64,000 nucleotides of DNA, taken from positions 3,100,001-3,164,000 of the forward strand of contig NZ_CP041185.1 in the NCBI RefSeq assembly GCF_006517255.1, in the 5' to 3' direction. The notes beneath the pieces are model-generated. The model saw only the letters and a list, made by a program, of their open reading frames with translations, ran no database searches and had not been told where the DNA came from. Both the position numbers and the translations under genes were made by a program. How positions within the stretch are numbered: position 1 is the first letter of the stretch; each line of letters opens with the position of its first letter. Shown in pieces: positions 26,680 to 36,145 of this stretch. This stretch comes from Janthinobacterium tructae. Lineage in GTDB: Bacteria; Pseudomonadota; Gammaproteobacteria; Burkholderiales; Burkholderiaceae_D.

Positions 26680-28077
26680 CTATTGCGTCTTGGCCGACCA
26701 GCCGCCGCCCAAGGCCCGGTACAGATCCACCGAGGCGACGAGGATACGCGTCTTCAGCTGCAGCAAGCCCACGTCGGCGCTGTACAGTGTGCGCTGGGCA
26801 TCGAGTTCTTCCAGGTAGGAGGCGTAGCCATTGCGGTAGCGGTTGTGCGCGATGCGCAAGGTGTCCGCCGCCGTAGCGCGGCGCGCGTCGTTTTCCACGG
26901 CTTGCTGCTTGAGCCGGTAGATGGCGCCCAGGCTGTTCTCCGTTTCGGCGAAGGCATTGCGCACCACGTTTTCATACGCGTACACCAGTTGGTCGCGCTG
27001 TGCGCCGGCCGCATCGGTCTGCGCCTGCACGCGCCCGCCATCGAACAGGGGGCCGGCCGCCAGCGCCGTCAGCCGCCACAGGGCCGTCGGTGCATGCAGG
27101 AAATCGGTGAGCGTTGTGGCTTGCCCGCCGCCCGCCGCCGTCAGCTTGAACGAGGGCAGCAGCTGGTCGCGCGTGGCGGCCAGGCTGGCGTTGGCGGCCG
27201 CCAGGTTGTGTTCCGCGCGCGCGATGTCGGGCCGCCGGCGCAACAGTTCGGACGGCAGGCCGGCAGGCACGCCCGGCGGCGCCAGCTCGGCAAGGGGCAA
27301 GCCGCGCGCGATGGCGCCAGGATTGCCGCCGACGAGGATCGCCAGCGCGTTTTCCTGCTCAAAAATCTGCCGCTGCAGCTGTGGCACCTGCTCGGCCGCC
27401 GCATGGTATTCCGATTGCGCCTGCAGCCATTCCAGCCGCGAACTGTAGCCCACCTCGAACTGCTTGCGCGCCAGCTCGCGCGACTGTTCGCGCAGCTGCA
27501 AGGTCGATTGCGTCAGCGCCAGCTGTGCGTCGAGTCCGCGCAGATTCAGGTAACTCGTCGCCACGCTGGCGGCGATCGACAGGGCCGCCGCATCGAGGCT
27601 GGCCTGTTCGGCGCGATAGCTTTCGCCGGCTGCGTCGCTCAGATTGCCCAGCCGGCCCCATACGTCGATTTCATAGCTGGCCTGCAGTTCGGCCTGGAAG
27701 ACATTCGTCACATACGGCGTGCCGCTCGACGCCAGGGTGCGCGTGCGCGTGGGCGAACCGTCAAAGGCCAGGTTCGGCGCGCGGTTGGCATCGGCCTGCG
27801 CCAGGCGTGCGCGGTATTCCTGCACGCGGGCGCGCGCCACGCGCAAGTCGCCATTGCGCGCCAGCGCTGCACCCACCAGATCACTTAGCACGGGATCGCC
27901 GAAGGCCTGCCACCACAGCTGTTCCACCTGTGTGCCATGCGCGGACACTGCGCCGCCCTCGGCTGGCGCGCGCCAGCCGGACGGCAGTTGCAGGGCCGAT
28001 GCGGGTTGCGGTGGCGCGTTCGCGGCGCAGCCGGCAAGCGCCAGCACGCCGGCCATCAGCCATACGCGGCGCTTCAT
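26680..28077 (-). CDS. Efflux outer-membrane factor (NodT family lipoprotein), Emr operon
   Basis: 465 residues. The signal peptide ends in the lipobox LAGC. Two OEP repeats are seen, with YEIDVWGRLGNLSDAA and LLRRRPDIARAEHNLAAANA. It is the last gene of a three-gene run: its start overlaps the adaptor's stop (ATGA). It serves as the outer channel for the HlyD-MFS pair. It is distinct from the RND outer-membrane factor at 18890, with which it shares only family-level similarity. Confidence 0.92.
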   Translation of the reverse strand: MKRRVWLMAGVLALAGCAANAPPQPASALQLPSGWRAPAEGGAVSAHGTQVEQLWWQAFGDPVLSDLVGAALARNGDLRVARARVQEYRARLAQADANRAPNLAFDGSPTRTRTLASSGTPYVTNVFQAELQASYEIDVWGRLGNLSDAAGESYRAEQASLDAAALSIAASVATSYLNLRGLDAQLALTQSTLQLREQSRELARKQFEVGYSSRLEWLQAQSEYHAAAEQVPQLQRQIFEQENALAILVGGNPGAIARGLPLAELAPPGVPAGLPSELLRRRPDIARAEHNLAAANASLAATRDQLLPSFKLTAAGGGQATTLTDFLHAPTALWRLTALAAGPLFDGGRVQAQTDAAGAQRDQLVYAYENVVRNAFAETENSLGAIYRLKQQAVENDARRATAADTLRIAHNRYRNGYASYLEELDAQRTLYSADVGLLQLKTRILVASVDLYRALGGGWSAKTQ

Positions 28078-29243
28078 GGCTTGGCTTTCTTTGGCGCAGG
28101 CGGGGGCGCGGGATTGTCCGCCGAGTCATTCAGCACGGCGGACGTGTCGACGCTGACCACCACCGACATGCCCGGCACGAGCCGGCGCGCATTCGCCTGC
28201 CCCGCATCGATGCGGATGCGCACGGGAATGCGCTGGGCAATTTTGAGGTAGTTGCCCGTCGCATTATCGGCCGGCAGCACGGAAAATTCGGAACCGGTGG
28301 CCGGCGAAATGCGCTCCACCTGGCCCGTCAGCACGGCGCCGTCGAGCGCGTCGACGTGGAAGGTGGCGCTCTGCCCTTCCTGCACGCCGTTCATCTGCGT
28401 TTCCTTGAAATTGGCGATCACCCACATCTGGCGCGGCACCAGCGCCATCAGCTGCGCGCCGGAGTTCACGTACGCGCCCTGGCGCACCGTCACCTGGCCC
28501 AATTGGCCGTCGGATGGCGCCACGATGCGCGTGTTATCGAGGTCGATCTTCGCCGCCTTGACGGCCGCCTGCGCATTCGCCACGGCCGCTTCCAGGGCCT
28601 GCTTGTTGACCAGCACCGATTGCACGCTTTGCTGGGCGATGTCAAGATTGGCGCGCGCCTGCGCCAGTGCGGCGGCCATCTGCGCCTGCGTGGCGCGCGA
28701 CTGGTCGTGTTCGCGCTGCGACAGCGAACCGTCAGCCACCAGCTGCTCCACGCGATTCAAATCGGCGCTGGCCTTGCGCGCCTGCGCTTCCGCGTTGGCC
28801 AAAGCCGCCTCGCTGACGGAAATGCCCGCCTGTGCGCTGGCCTTCTGCTGCGTCCAGTTCGACAGCGCCGCCTGCTGCGCCGCCAGCTGCGCCTGCGCCT
28901 GCTCGTAGCGCTGCTGGTAGATACGGTCATCGATGCGCACCAGCAGCTGCCCTTCCTTCACATCCATGAAATCCTGCACCGTCACTTCCACCACATAGCC
29001 GGACAGCTGCGTGCCGATGATGGTCACCTGCCCGCGCACGGTGGCGTTTTCCGTCGTCACGATGGGGCTGGTGAACGGCGGCAAACGCCACGCGTACAGC
29101 ACGATCAGCACGCCCACCAGGGCCACGGCGGCAAAGGCCAGCGCGGACAGCCACTGGTGGCGCCGGTCCGGCTGCGCCATGGAAGGGGCGGCGGGTGCGG
29201 GTGCGGTGGGAGGTGCTGGCGGTGTAGTGTTATTTTCTGTCAT
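28074..29243 (-). CDS. HlyD/EmrA-type membrane fusion protein
   Basis: 389 residues from the ATG at 29243. A Pro/Ala-rich cytosolic lead is followed by one membrane helix (around 30-50) and a periplasmic adaptor with lipoyl halves (TENATVRGQVTIIGTQLSGYVVEV and DNTRIVAPSDGQLGQVTVRQGAYV) flanking a long coiled hairpin. The motif VIANFKETQMNGVQEGQ is typical of EmrA. It links the MFS pump to the outer channel. The first 14 coding bases overlap the end of the MFS gene. Confidence 0.93.
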   Translation of the reverse strand: MTENNTTPPAPPTAPAPAAPSMAQPDRRHQWLSALAFAAVALVGVLIVLYAWRLPPFTSPIVTTENATVRGQVTIIGTQLSGYVVEVTVQDFMDVKEGQLLVRIDDRIYQQRYEQAQAQLAAQQAALSNWTQQKASAQAGISVSEAALANAEAQARKASADLNRVEQLVADGSLSQREHDQSRATQAQMAAALAQARANLDIAQQSVQSVLVNKQALEAAVANAQAAVKAAKIDLDNTRIVAPSDGQLGQVTVRQGAYVNSGAQLMALVPRQMWVIANFKETQMNGVQEGQSATFHVDALDGAVLTGQVERISPATGSEFSVLPADNATGNYLKIAQRIPVRIRIDAGQANARRLVPGMSVVVSVDTSAVLNDSADNPAPPPAPKKAKP

Positions 29244-30924
29244 TGCTCGGTTCCGAATTGGTAATGGGGACGATGGCCATGGCCGTCTGCGCATCGCGCA
29301 CGGGGCCGACCAGGCGACGCGCGCCGGTGGTGATGCGGCTCCAGGACTGGCTGACCAGCATCCAGATCAAGGTGGCGATGGCGACACCGGCGATCATCAG
29401 AAAGACGTCGTTGTAAGCGAGCACATTGGCTTCGCGCGTGGCGATGGCGCCCAGGCGCGCCACGCCCTGGGCGCTGCGCAGGGCCGGGTCCATCAGCACG
29501 CCGCCATAGCTTGCGGCGCCCGACTGCACGCGCGCGGCCACCTGCGGGTCGAGCATGGTCAGGTGCTCGACCAGGTAGCTGGAATGGTATTTTTCGCGCG
29601 CCGTCTGGATGGTGCCGACGATGGCCGAACCGAGCAAGCCCCCCAGGTTCTGCGTCATGGTAAACATCACGGAAAAACTCACCAGGTTGCGCGGTTCGGC
29701 AATCACGGCGCCCATGCCGGCCACCATGGTGGGGCCGAGGAAATACGTGCCGCCAAAGGCCAGCAGGAACTGGCTGACATACATGTTGACGGGGCGCGTC
29801 TGGCTGGTGGCGTGCGCGTCGATCAGGGCGCCGGCGGCGATCAGCAGCAGCGCGAACATCAGCGAGCGGTTCAGCGTCTTCGGATTGATCGTCAGCGCGC
29901 TGACCACCAACCCTGCCACGCTGCCCAGGAGCACCACGATGAACAGGTTCTGCATCTGGTCCGTGTTCAGGCCCAGCGCCTGCAGGAAGCCGACGGCCCC
30001 CGTCGACTCGGACAGCACGATGCGAAACAGCAGCACCGATAAAAACAGCTTGGCGATCTTGCCCGTGGTAAGCCAGCGCGTATTGAGCAGCGGGCGCGCG
30101 CGGTTATGCTCGATGGCCAGCGAGGCGGCGATCAGCACGATGGAGCACGCCAGGCACACGCCCACCCACTCCGATTCCATCCACCATGCCGTGCGCCCCT
30201 GCGCCAGCACGGCGCACAACAGGGCGACGCCGGGCGCGAACAGGATAAAGGTGAGGAAGTCGAGCGGCTCGAACGTCTGCACGCGGTCGCCGGGCGGCAG
30301 TTTCAGCGCCAGCACGCAACCCAGCGCCAGCAGGGCCAGTCCCAGTTCGAACAGGTACAGGCCATGCCATTCGCCGATCTGCAGCAGTTCGGAGGTGAAG
30401 ATGCGCGCCAGCGGCAAGGCCAGCTGGGCAAAGCCCAGGCCCAGCACCACGCCTTTCAGGCGGTGGCGCGCGGGAAACGCCTGCAAGGTGTAGTACAGGC
30501 CCAGCACCCCCAGCGCGCCGCCCACCATGCCATGCGCGGCGCGCACGGCGATTGCCGACGGCAAGGTATTGGCATACAAGTGGGCGAACGTCACCAGCGC
30601 ATACAGCACCAGGAACGCTTCCGTAAACAGGCGCAGGCCGAACTGCTGGCGGAACTTCACCAGCAGCAGATTCATGGAGACGATGGTCATCACATAGGCG
30701 GCCGGCAGCCATTGCATCTGGTAGGCATAGGCGGCCAGCGAACCTTGCAGGTTCAGCAAATTGGCCGTCACCAGGCCGTTGCCGAGCCCCCCCGTCAGCG
30801 CGACGATCAGGCCGACGATGAAATACGCGACACGCTTGGGCGTCGAATGTTCGGGCATCGATGGCGACCCGGGCAAGGTCGGGCGTTCGCCCGGCCCCCA
30901 GGTGCGAGGTGTGTACTTGTCCAT
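29230..30924 (-). CDS. MFS multidrug transporter, DHA2 (EmrB-like)
   Basis: 564 residues with about fourteen hydrophobic helices, the DHA2 layout. It begins the Emr-type operon (pump, adaptor, outer channel). N-terminal features include the membrane segment VAYFIVGLIVALTGGLGNGLV and the helix after LNLQGSLAAYAYQMQWLPAAYVMTIVSMNLLLV. It expels substrates by proton antiport across the inner membrane. No regulator gene is adjacent, so regulation is not visible here. Confidence 0.92.
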   Translation of the reverse strand: MDKYTPRTWGPGERPTLPGSPSMPEHSTPKRVAYFIVGLIVALTGGLGNGLVTANLLNLQGSLAAYAYQMQWLPAAYVMTIVSMNLLLVKFRQQFGLRLFTEAFLVLYALVTFAHLYANTLPSAIAVRAAHGMVGGALGVLGLYYTLQAFPARHRLKGVVLGLGFAQLALPLARIFTSELLQIGEWHGLYLFELGLALLALGCVLALKLPPGDRVQTFEPLDFLTFILFAPGVALLCAVLAQGRTAWWMESEWVGVCLACSIVLIAASLAIEHNRARPLLNTRWLTTGKIAKLFLSVLLFRIVLSESTGAVGFLQALGLNTDQMQNLFIVVLLGSVAGLVVSALTINPKTLNRSLMFALLLIAAGALIDAHATSQTRPVNMYVSQFLLAFGGTYFLGPTMVAGMGAVIAEPRNLVSFSVMFTMTQNLGGLLGSAIVGTIQTAREKYHSSYLVEHLTMLDPQVAARVQSGAASYGGVLMDPALRSAQGVARLGAIATREANVLAYNDVFLMIAGVAIATLIWMLVSQSWSRITTGARRLVGPVRDAQTAMAIVPITNSEPSNDRK

Positions 30925-31131
30925 GCGGTAATCGCGATCCGGTTTGCTGAAGCCGTTCTTTGCTGGCGTTATGGAAATAGTTGCAAATGAACAGTTCTAA
31001 TCAGCAGCATATCACCGCAGGACGTTTTTATTGTTTACATTGTTGCATGGCGTTGCGCATGCGGCGCAAACAGGGTAGGCAACGGGACCGGCAGGGGCCG
31101 GCCGATCCCGCCCCTGCCCTGATGCAGCCAC

Positions 31132-33543
31132 TTACACCCGTGGCGGGTCCGTTTCGCGCACGAATGCCCGGTGCGCCGCCAGCGCCTTTTTAAAGGCCGC
31201 CACCGCTTTCACCACGTCGCTGGAAGGCGCGACGATGACGGCGGGATCCGGCTTGCCATCGGGCAGGGCCGCCGGCACGCCTGCCTTGTCCAGCAAGCCC
31301 TTGCCCGAGCCGATGGCCAGCAGCGGCTTGCAGTGGCGGTATTGCAGGCGCAGGAAGTCGAGCGCGTTGGCGTCGTCGCCCAGTTGCTGCACGGCGCCCT
31401 GGCCGTCGGGCACGACGACGGCGTCGAACAGCACGGACGGTCCCGCTTCGAGCGAGATTTCCACATCGAGCGGCGCGCCGCCGCTGGTGTCGACCCGGCC
31501 CAGTTGGCTACCCACCAGGCGCGGCACGGCGCCATCGGACAGCAACGCGGCATAGATATTGCGCACCTGCGCGCCGTCGCTGCCCGGCCCCACCAGGATG
31601 GCCACGCGCAGGGTATGGATGCCCGTCTTGCCGGGCCGGAAAAAGAGCGACAGCGCTGGCGACGGCGCATACGCGGGCAGCGGCTGCAGGGAGGCGCGCG
31701 GCATGACGGGCGGCAGCGCCAGGCCCAAGGCATCGGCCAGGTCCTGCGCCAGGGTTTCGTCGACATTGCGCAGCATGGCGACGATGCGCTGGCGGATTAC
31801 CACCGTCTGCACCTTGCTCAGTTCAAAGCGGAACGCGCGCACAATGTGATCTTGTTCAATAGGCGTCTGGCTGATCCAGAACAAACGCGCCTGGCCATAA
31901 TGCTCGGCGAATTTTTCGGGCTTGCCGCGTACATTGTCGCCTTCGGCGGCGGCGGGAAAACTGTTGAAACCCTTCGCGCCCGCCTGGAACGGGCAGCCGC
32001 CCGCCAGCGAATTGGGTTCGTACGCCACCCGGCCACGGTTGATGGCCTGGCGGTGGATGCCGTCGCGCTGGTTGTTGTGCAGAGGTGCCAGCGGTGCATT
32101 GATGGGAATCTCATGAAAATTGGCGCCGCCCAGGCGCGTGATCTGCGTGTCGACGTACGAGTGGATGCGGCCCTGCAGCAGCGGGTCGTTGGAAAAATCG
32201 ATGCCGGGCACGATGTGCGCCGTGCAAAAGGCCACCTGCTCCGTTTCGGCAAAAAAATTGTCCGGGTTGCGGTTCAAGACCATTTTCCCGACTGGGACCA
32301 GCGGCACCAGCTCTTCGGGGATCAGTTTGGTGGGATCGAGCACGTCGAAGGGGAACGCTTCGGCCTGCGCTTCCGTGAAGACCTGGAAGGCCAGTTCGTA
32401 TTCGGGATACGCGCCGCACTCGATGGCTTCCCACAGGTCGCGCCGGTGGAAATCGGAATCGGCGCCGCTGATCTTGACGGCTTCGTCCCACACGAGCGAG
32501 TGCGTACCGGCCATCGGCGACCAATGGAATTTGCAGAACACGGACTGGCCCTTGGCATTCACGAGACGGAAGGTGTGCACGCCGAAGCCCTGCATCATCC
32601 GATAGCTGCGCGGAATGGCGCGGTCGGACATGGCCCACATCAGCATGTGCGTGATTTCCGGCGACAGCGAAGCGAAATCCCAGAAGGTGTCGTGCGCGCT
32701 GGCCGCCTGCGGCATGCCATTGTGCGGCTCGGGCTTGACGGCGTGGATCAGGTCGGGGAATTTCATCGCATCCTGGATGAAGAAGACGGGGATGTTATTG
32801 CCGACCAGGTCCCAGTTGCCCTCGTCCGTATAAAACTTCACGGCGAAGCCGCGCACATCGCGCGCCGTATCTGTCGAACCGCGTTCACCGGCCACCGTAG
32901 AAAAGCGTACGAAGACCGGCGTGCGCTTGCCCGCCTTGGCGAACAGCGCCGCGCGCGTCAGCTTGCTTTGCTCCTTGTAGCATTCGAAGTAGCCATGGGC
33001 GGCCGAGCCGCGCGCATGTACGACGCGCTCTGGGATGCGTTCATGGTCGAAATGCGTGAGCTTTTCACGCAAAATAAAATCTTCCATCAGGGTGGGACCG
33101 CGCAAGCCCGCCTTCAGCGAATTCTGGTTGTCGCCCACGGGCACGCCCTGGTTGGTCGTCAGCACGCAGCCGCTGTCGTCGCTGCGGGCGCCATCGAGGG
33201 AAGCGTTACGCGCGTTCTCGCCCAGCGCGGGCTGGCCAGCGCCCGTCTTCGCTGATGCTGTCGTTTCGCCCGCAGTGCTGGCCGTGGCCAGCGCTTCGCC
33301 GGTTGCCACATGCACGCCTTCGGCCGGCCTGCGCGCCGCCTCGCCGTACTGGCCGTCCTCCTTGGGATTGACTGCCATGGCGGCGGCCAGCTGCTGGCTG
33401 GCCGCCGTCTTTTGCAGCAGCGCGCGGGTCACGTCATTGTCCGCGCCCAGGCTGTGCGGCGCATTGCTGTCGGATGGGCCGGACATGCTGCTCAGGATGG
33501 AACCCGCACCGTCCGTGGACGGCGTTTTCTTGTTGCTAGCCAT
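31132..33543 (-). CDS. katE: Large-subunit catalase (KatE/HPII type)
   Basis: 803 residues from the ATG at 33543, which has AGGAG upstream; the open frame further upstream is not coding. The long N-terminal arm, active-site His in [16 protein letters not shown], Asn in [16 protein letters not shown], haem-ligand Tyr in [14 protein letters not shown], and a C-terminal DJ-1/PfpI-like domain (about the last 150 residues) mark an HPII-type clade II catalase. It degrades hydrogen peroxide in the cytoplasm. It sits beside two other small stress-type genes, suggesting stationary-phase or general-stress control. Confidence 0.95.
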   Translation of the reverse strand: MASNKKTPSTDGAGSILSSMSGPSDSNAPHSLGADNDVTRALLQKTAASQQLAAAMAVNPKEDGQYGEAARRPAEGVHVATGEALATASTAGETTASAKTGAGQPALGENARNASLDGARSDDSGCVLTTNQGVPVGDNQNSLKAGLRGPTLMEDFILREKLTHFDHERIPERVVHARGSAAHGYFECYKEQSKLTRAALFAKAGKRTPVFVRFSTVAGERGSTDTARDVRGFAVKFYTDEGNWDLVGNNIPVFFIQDAMKFPDLIHAVKPEPHNGMPQAASAHDTFWDFASLSPEITHMLMWAMSDRAIPRSYRMMQGFGVHTFRLVNAKGQSVFCKFHWSPMAGTHSLVWDEAVKISGADSDFHRRDLWEAIECGAYPEYELAFQVFTEAQAEAFPFDVLDPTKLIPEELVPLVPVGKMVLNRNPDNFFAETEQVAFCTAHIVPGIDFSNDPLLQGRIHSYVDTQITRLGGANFHEIPINAPLAPLHNNQRDGIHRQAINRGRVAYEPNSLAGGCPFQAGAKGFNSFPAAAEGDNVRGKPEKFAEHYGQARLFWISQTPIEQDHIVRAFRFELSKVQTVVIRQRIVAMLRNVDETLAQDLADALGLALPPVMPRASLQPLPAYAPSPALSLFFRPGKTGIHTLRVAILVGPGSDGAQVRNIYAALLSDGAVPRLVGSQLGRVDTSGGAPLDVEISLEAGPSVLFDAVVVPDGQGAVQQLGDDANALDFLRLQYRHCKPLLAIGSGKGLLDKAGVPAALPDGKPDPAVIVAPSSDVVKAVAAFKKALAAHRAFVRETDPPRV

Positions 33544-33593
33544 TACGTCTCCTGTGAGTAGTTTGCCCCGGGAGAACGCTACAAATCGCTCAT

Positions 33594-33671
33594 TCAGCGC
33601 ACGAACAGGGCAATCAAAACAATGATGGGAATAGGTATGCCGATCAAGCACAACAAAACGGAGCGCATCAT
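33594..33671 (-). CDS. 25-residue membrane protein
   Basis: The frame reads MMRSVLLCLIGIPIPIIVLI then ALFVR and a TGA stop. It is one hydrophobic helix with a Gly-Ile-Pro-Ile-Pro kink. An unusually good ribosome-binding site, AAAGGAGA, lies 4 bases before the start. The gene is on the same strand as katE, 50 bases upstream of it. Very short hydrophobic proteins of this type occur near stress genes in proteobacteria; function is unknown. Confidence 0.68.
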   Translation of the reverse strand: MMRSVLLCLIGIPIPIIVLIALFVR

Positions 33672-33779
33672 CGCTCTCCTTTACTGCTTGCTACTGTGCG
33701 CGTGGGCGCCGGCCCGCCCCGCCATGACGGCGAAGGGAACAGCGCCCACGACAAACTACCTGGCCGCTCTGAGTAAAAC

Positions 33780-34133
33780 TTATTTGCGCGAACCCAGCAG
33801 TTTCGACAGGCCATACCCGGCCGCCGCCGCAATCAGCAGCGACATGGCCGGGCGCTCGCGCACATAGCCGCGCCCCGTTTCGCCGGCGCGCTGGCAGGCG
33901 GCGCCCAATTGCTTGCCGCGCGCCATCAGGGTTTCGGAAGCTTTGTTGACGCTGTCGCTGACCTGGTCGATGCGGTCGCCCACCTGGTCCACGCCGTCAT
34001 GGGCGCGCGTGGCGACCTTGTCGGCCAGGGGCTGGGCCTGGCTAGCCACCTTGTCGATGGTGCGGTGCAAGTCCTGGCGGGTATCCTGGGCGGTGCCGTT
34101 CATATCGGAGCTGGTTTTTTCAATCGCGTTCAT
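33780..34133 (-). CDS. DUF883/ElaB-like membrane-anchored stress protein
   Basis: 117 residues. A long amphipathic helix (about 10-85) with regularly spaced Asp, Val and Gln residues (KVATRAHDGVDQVGDRIDQVSDSVN) ends in a short C-terminal membrane anchor with small residues (AMSLLIAAAAGYGLSKLL). This is the DUF883 (ElaB/YqjD/YgaM) pattern, whose members bind ribosomes at the membrane in stationary phase. The neighbouring catalase and small membrane protein genes support a stress role. A ribosome role is known only for the family. Confidence 0.85.
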   Translation of the reverse strand: MNAIEKTSSDMNGTAQDTRQDLHRTIDKVASQAQPLADKVATRAHDGVDQVGDRIDQVSDSVNKASETLMARGKQLGAACQRAGETGRGYVRERPAMSLLIAAAAGYGLSKLLGSRK

Positions 34134-34464
34134 GGTGGTTTCCTTTAACAGTGAATAATTTCAACCATGCTCGATGCCGTGACCGAATCATGATTCTCCT
34201 CGCTTCGGGGAAAAAGAAGCGGCTAAAAGCTGCCGGGCTGAGCCATATCAAACAGTGGATCAGCAGCAAGCTGTTGGCACTACCTTAACCGCGCCCGCCG
34301 CGCGCCACTGTGCGCTGCCACACCTTGAGGCACAGGCTTAAATTCCTGTTGGAAATAACAATCTCCGCCGGCCTGGCGGGGCGAGCGGGGAGCAGAATAT
34401 GTATGGATTTTTAACGGGATTTTCCGCATAATTGCGAGAAGCAATATCCATACATATAGATAAA
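34134..34464. other. Intergenic region between DUF883 and MocR genes
   Basis: 331 bases with no supported gene. It holds the divergent promoters and, at its right end, the long-spaced inverted repeat described for the MocR gene. The middle (34280-34390) is GC-rich with no open frame on either strand that I can support. Confidence 0.6.
34398..34456. promoter_or_regulatory. Inverted 11-mers before the MocR gene
   Basis: TATGTATGGAT (34398-34408) and ATCCATACATA (34446-34456) are perfect inverses separated by 37 bases. They lie just upstream of the ATG at 34465, where a MocR/GntR dimer would bind to control its own promoter and possibly the divergent DUF883 gene. Confidence 0.7.
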
Positions 34465-35865
34465 ATGTCCAAATCAAAAGCCATACAAGAAGATAGCCTG
34501 GCCAGTGCGTGGATCACACCGTTCGTGCAGCACGGCGGCCCGCGCTACCTGCAGATCGCCGACATGCTCGAGCGCGCGCTGTCCGACGGCAGCCTGCGCC
34601 CGGGCGACCGCCTGCCGCCGCAGCGCCGCCTGGCAGCCCTGTTCCAGATCGACCTGACGACGGTGACGCGCGCCTACGACGAGGCCAAGCGCAGGAATTT
34701 GCTGGAAGGCCAAGGCGCGCGCGGCACCTACGTGGCCGCGCCGAAGGTGGAATTGACGCAGATGCTGGACCTGAGCATGAACATCCCGCCGCCGCCCGCA
34801 GGCGTGGATTTCGACGACCTGTTGAAACAGGGCGTGGCACAGGTGCTGATGCGCACGGACAGCGATCTGTTGATGAGTTATCACCTGGGCGGTGGCGGCA
34901 AGGCTGACCGCGCGGCGGGCGCCGTCTGGCTCGCGCCCATGTTCGACCACGTCGAGGCGGAACAGGTGGTAGCCTGCCCCGGCGCGCAGGCGGCGCTGGC
35001 AGCGCTGATATTGACCCTGAGCCGGCCCGGCGACAGCATATTGACGGAGCCAGCCGTGTATCCGGGCTTGCGCTCGGCAGCGGGACTGCTCAATCGCAAG
35101 ACCATCGTCGTGGAAACGGACGCGGACGGCATGCTGCCCGATGCGCTGGAAAAAGCCGGCCGCAAGCACCGTGCGCGCCTGGTCTACCTCAATCCCACGC
35201 TGCAAAACCCCACCGCACACACCATGCCGGTCGCGCGGCGCCTGGCCATCACGCAGGTGGCCATACGCTGCGGCATGCATATCATCGAGGACGACCCGTA
35301 CTGGCTGCTGGCTTCCGACGCGCCGCCGCCGCTGGCCCATTACGCGCCGGGCAACGTGTCGTATATCGCCACACTGTCGAAATGCCTGGCGCCGGGCTTG
35401 CGCATGGCCTACGCGCTGGTTCCCGACGCGCAGCTGCGCGAGCGCTTCGTGCAAGCCCTGCGCTCGTTTTCCCTGATGGCCACGCCGCTGACGACGGCGC
35501 TGGCGACGCAATGGATACACGACGGCTCCGCGCACGCACTGCTGGCGGGCGTGCGCAGCGAAGCCGATGCGCGCCAGGACGTCATACGCACGATTCTGAC
35601 AGGCACCAGCCACCCGCGCAGCGACGGCATCCATGTCTGGTTTTCACTGCCCAGCTACTGGACCTCGCGCGAACTGGCCGACACCGCCCGCGCCCAGGGC
35701 GTGGCCGTCACGGCCTCGGACGCCTTCCACACCAGCAAACCACCGAACGCCATCCGCATCTCCCTGGGCAGCATCCGCGACCGCGCGCGCCTGGCCAGCG
35801 CCTTGAAAAAACTGTCGCTGCTGCTGGCGCACAAGCCGGTGCTGCACCAGGAGTTCGTCATTTAG
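34465..35865 (+). CDS. MocR-family PLP-dependent transcriptional regulator
   Basis: 466 residues from the ATG at 34465. An N-terminal GntR winged helix (YLQIADMLERALSDGSLRPGDRLPPQRRLAALFQIDLTTVTRAYDEAKRR) is fused to a fold-type I aminotransferase-like domain. The PLP lysine is in SYIATLSKCLAPGLRMAY, and VYLNPTLQNPTAHTMP and YWLLASD are also present. Such proteins sense vitamin B6 or amino compounds. The next gene downstream is tRNA-Thr on the other strand, so no target operon is obvious nearby other than itself. Confidence 0.92.
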   Translation: MSKSKAIQEDSLASAWITPFVQHGGPRYLQIADMLERALSDGSLRPGDRLPPQRRLAALFQIDLTTVTRAYDEAKRRNLLEGQGARGTYVAAPKVELTQMLDLSMNIPPPPAGVDFDDLLKQGVAQVLMRTDSDLLMSYHLGGGGKADRAAGAVWLAPMFDHVEAEQVVACPGAQAALAALILTLSRPGDSILTEPAVYPGLRSAAGLLNRKTIVVETDADGMLPDALEKAGRKHRARLVYLNPTLQNPTAHTMPVARRLAITQVAIRCGMHIIEDDPYWLLASDAPPPLAHYAPGNVSYIATLSKCLAPGLRMAYALVPDAQLRERFVQALRSFSLMATPLTTALATQWIHDGSAHALLAGVRSEADARQDVIRTILTGTSHPRSDGIHVWFSLPSYWTSRELADTARAQGVAVTASDAFHTSKPPNAIRISLGSIRDRARLASALKKLSLLLAHKPVLHQEFVI

Positions 35866-35916
35866 GCGGTAGATGAGCGCTTCGGCGCAGGCTGGCGGGG
35901 AACAAAGCTTCAGACG

Positions 35917-35950
35917 AAAAAAAACCACCGTTTGTGCGGTGGTTTTTTTC
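35917..35950. terminator. Bidirectional terminator
   Basis: AAACCACCG (35922-35930) and CGGTGGTTT (35937-35945) are perfect inverses with a six-base loop, flanked by an A-run on the left and a T-run on the right. It can terminate both the MocR gene (+) and the tRNA-Thr (-). Confidence 0.9.
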
Positions 35951-35963
35951 TACTGCGAATACT

Positions 35964-36039
35964 TGGTGCCGTTGGCCGGAATCGAACTGGCGACCTTCAC
36001 ATTACGAATGTGCTGCTCTACCAACTGAGCTACAACGGC
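35964..36039 (-). tRNA. tRNA-Thr (anticodon CGT)
   Basis: 76 bases on the minus strand, including an encoded CCA end. The acceptor stem begins GCCGTTG, the D arm has GCTC...GAGC, the anticodon loop reads TTCGTAA (anticodon CGT, codon ACG), and the T arm contains GTTCGATTC. The aminoacyl stem pairs with CAACGGC at the 3' end. It is a single tRNA with its own terminator to the left. Confidence 0.95.
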
Positions 36040-36145
36040 GAAGACCCACATTCTACAAACAATGCACAAAATTTGCTAGTGTCAACGCGAACTTTTTTGC
36101 ATTTTTTTCGCGGCCCGGCTGCGGGCCGCTGAAAATCGCGGCTTT

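Noticed and set aside
29190..29210. GGGTGC-type hexamer run in the HlyD gene as a phase-variable switch
   Set aside because: Short, and a multiple of three, so it would only change linker length; nothing suggests on/off switching.
31171..33255. 694-codon plus-strand frame opposite katE
   Set aside because: Shadow of the catalase gene; no homologous motif.
33622..33867. 81-codon plus-strand frame
   Set aside because: No ribosome-binding site, overlaps the 25-residue minus-strand gene and the DUF883 end, and has no membrane or domain pattern.
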